6,046 bases of DNA, taken from positions 1 through 6,046 of the forward strand of contig DDHL01000020.1 in the NCBI GenBank assembly GCA_002352945.1, in the 5' to 3' direction. Position numbers and translations under genes: made by a program. A model generated the notes under the pieces. That model was not told where the DNA came from and did no database searches. It saw only the letters and a program-made list of their open reading frames with translations. This document shows, one piece after another, positions 5,494 to 6,046 of this stretch (its first letter is position 1; each line of letters begins with the position of its first letter). The DNA is from Campylobacteraceae bacterium UBA1877. Its GTDB lineage: Bacteria > Campylobacterota > Campylobacteria > Campylobacterales > Campylobacteraceae.

Positions 5494-6046
5494 TTGGATT
5501 TAGTGTTGCGATTATTGTTGGACTTACTCTTTTAGTTTGGAGTGCAGATAGGTTCATTCTTGGCGCTGTTGCTACTGCTAAACATTTGGGTATGCCAACT
5601 TTGCTCATTGGAATGGTAATTGTTGGTTTTGGAACAAGTGCTCCTGAAATGCTCGTTTCTGTAATAGCTGCTTTTGAGGGCAACCCTGGCATTGCATTAG
5701 GAAATGCGCTAGGTTCAAATATTGCCAATATTGGACTTATTTTAGGCACAACCGCCCTTTTAGCACCCATTGGAGTGCACTCTAGCATTGTTCGCAAAGA
5801 GTTGCCGATTTTACTAATTGTTAGCATTGGACTTGGAATATTTTTGTGGGACGATATATTAAGTAGAGTTGAGAGTTTTATCCTTTTTGGCACTCTTATT
5901 TTGATTATGGCTTGGTCAGTTATAGTAGCAAAACGCACTAATGGCGATACATTAGAAGAAGAGACGGATGAAATTGCCCAAGCAAGTAAACTCAGTTTAG
6001 TTCAAGCACTTATTTGGCTTGGAGTTGGCTTGGGATTATTGATTTT
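5490..6046 (+). CDS. YrbG-type Na+/Ca2+ exchanger (CaCA family), 3' end outside the window
   Basis: The first 185 residues of a multi-pass inner-membrane cation/Ca2+ exchanger; full-length relatives are about 310-330 residues, so roughly the second half is missing. The first alpha-repeat is clear: GFGTSAPEMLVSV at 46-58 and GNALGSNIANIGLILG at 71-86. E53 and N80 have the 27-residue spacing of the ion-binding Glu and Asn in the archaeal exchanger NCX_Mj. Hydrophobic segments lie at about 3-18, 37-60, 70-92, 105-119, 129-147 and 170-185, with an acidic cytoplasmic loop around 151-165 (DTLEEETDE) at the usual place between the two halves. The ATG overlaps the upstream stop as ATGA, with AAAAAGG at 5477-5483, so translation is coupled to the flavoprotein gene. 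Known family members swap Na+ or H+ for Ca2+; the ion used here is not shown by the sequence. Confidence 0.9.
   Translation, partial: MIGFSVAIIVGLTLLVWSADRFILGAVATAKHLGMPTLLIGMVIVGFGTSAPEMLVSVIAAFEGNPGIALGNALGSNIANIGLILGTTALLAPIGVHSSIVRKELPILLIVSIGLGIFLWDDILSRVESFILFGTLILIMAWSVIVAKRTNGDTLEEETDEIAQASKLSLVQALIWLGVGLGLLI

Noticed and set aside
5426..5938. A 170-codon minus-strand open frame opposite the exchanger gene
   Set aside because: It lies antisense to a clearly conserved CaCA exchanger and to the end of the flavoprotein gene. Its translation shows no recognisable domain and looks like an antisense shadow.

Overview
The window is AT-rich and densely packed, and reads as ordinary chromosome from a Campylobacterota (Epsilonproteobacteria) genome. 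The best clues are a DUF493 protein that resembles Helicobacter pylori HP0495 and sits directly behind moaC, a single-polypeptide NfnA-NfnB-type flavoprotein, and the AT-rich codon use. I cannot name the genus. A Sulfurimonas-, Sulfurovum- or Sulfurospirillum-like organism is a guess from gene content.

Layout. (1) About 1-500, minus strand: an Mrp/NBP35-type Fe-S carrier ATPase with an N-terminal MIP18/DUF59 domain. Its frame is cut by an in-frame TAG, and homology appears to resume past the stop before the window ends. (2) 501-767: an AT-rich divergent intergenic region with a perfect 12-bp inverted repeat and candidate promoters. (3) 768-1174, plus strand: a two-gene envelope operon, a DUF3862-type small lipoprotein followed by a 53-residue Pmp3/YqaE membrane protein, joined by an ATGA overlap. 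(4) 3132 down to 1177, minus strand: a three-gene operon of moaC (molybdenum cofactor synthesis), a DUF493/YbeD-like protein, and a 404-residue helical coiled-coil protein of unknown function. Its last gene converges on the Pmp3 gene with only 2 bp between the two stops. (5) 3133-3243: a divergent promoter region. (6) 3244-6046, plus strand: a 749-residue fusion of NfnA (FAD, 2Fe-2S, NAD site) with NfnB (two 4Fe-4S clusters, FAD, NADPH site), overlapping by ATGA a YrbG-type Na+/Ca2+ exchanger that runs off the window.

How the genes fit together. The fused flavoprotein should exchange electrons among NADH, NADPH and ferredoxin. moaC feeds the molybdenum or tungsten cofactor of respiratory and formate-oxidising enzymes, and Mrp-type proteins deliver Fe-S clusters. 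The window therefore leans towards anaerobic or microaerobic redox metabolism, although the transcription units look independent. No tRNA, rRNA, CRISPR array, insertion sequence or phage gene is visible. The points most worth a second look are the interrupted mrp-like gene, the NfnA-NfnB fusion, and the uncharacterised coiled-coil gene.
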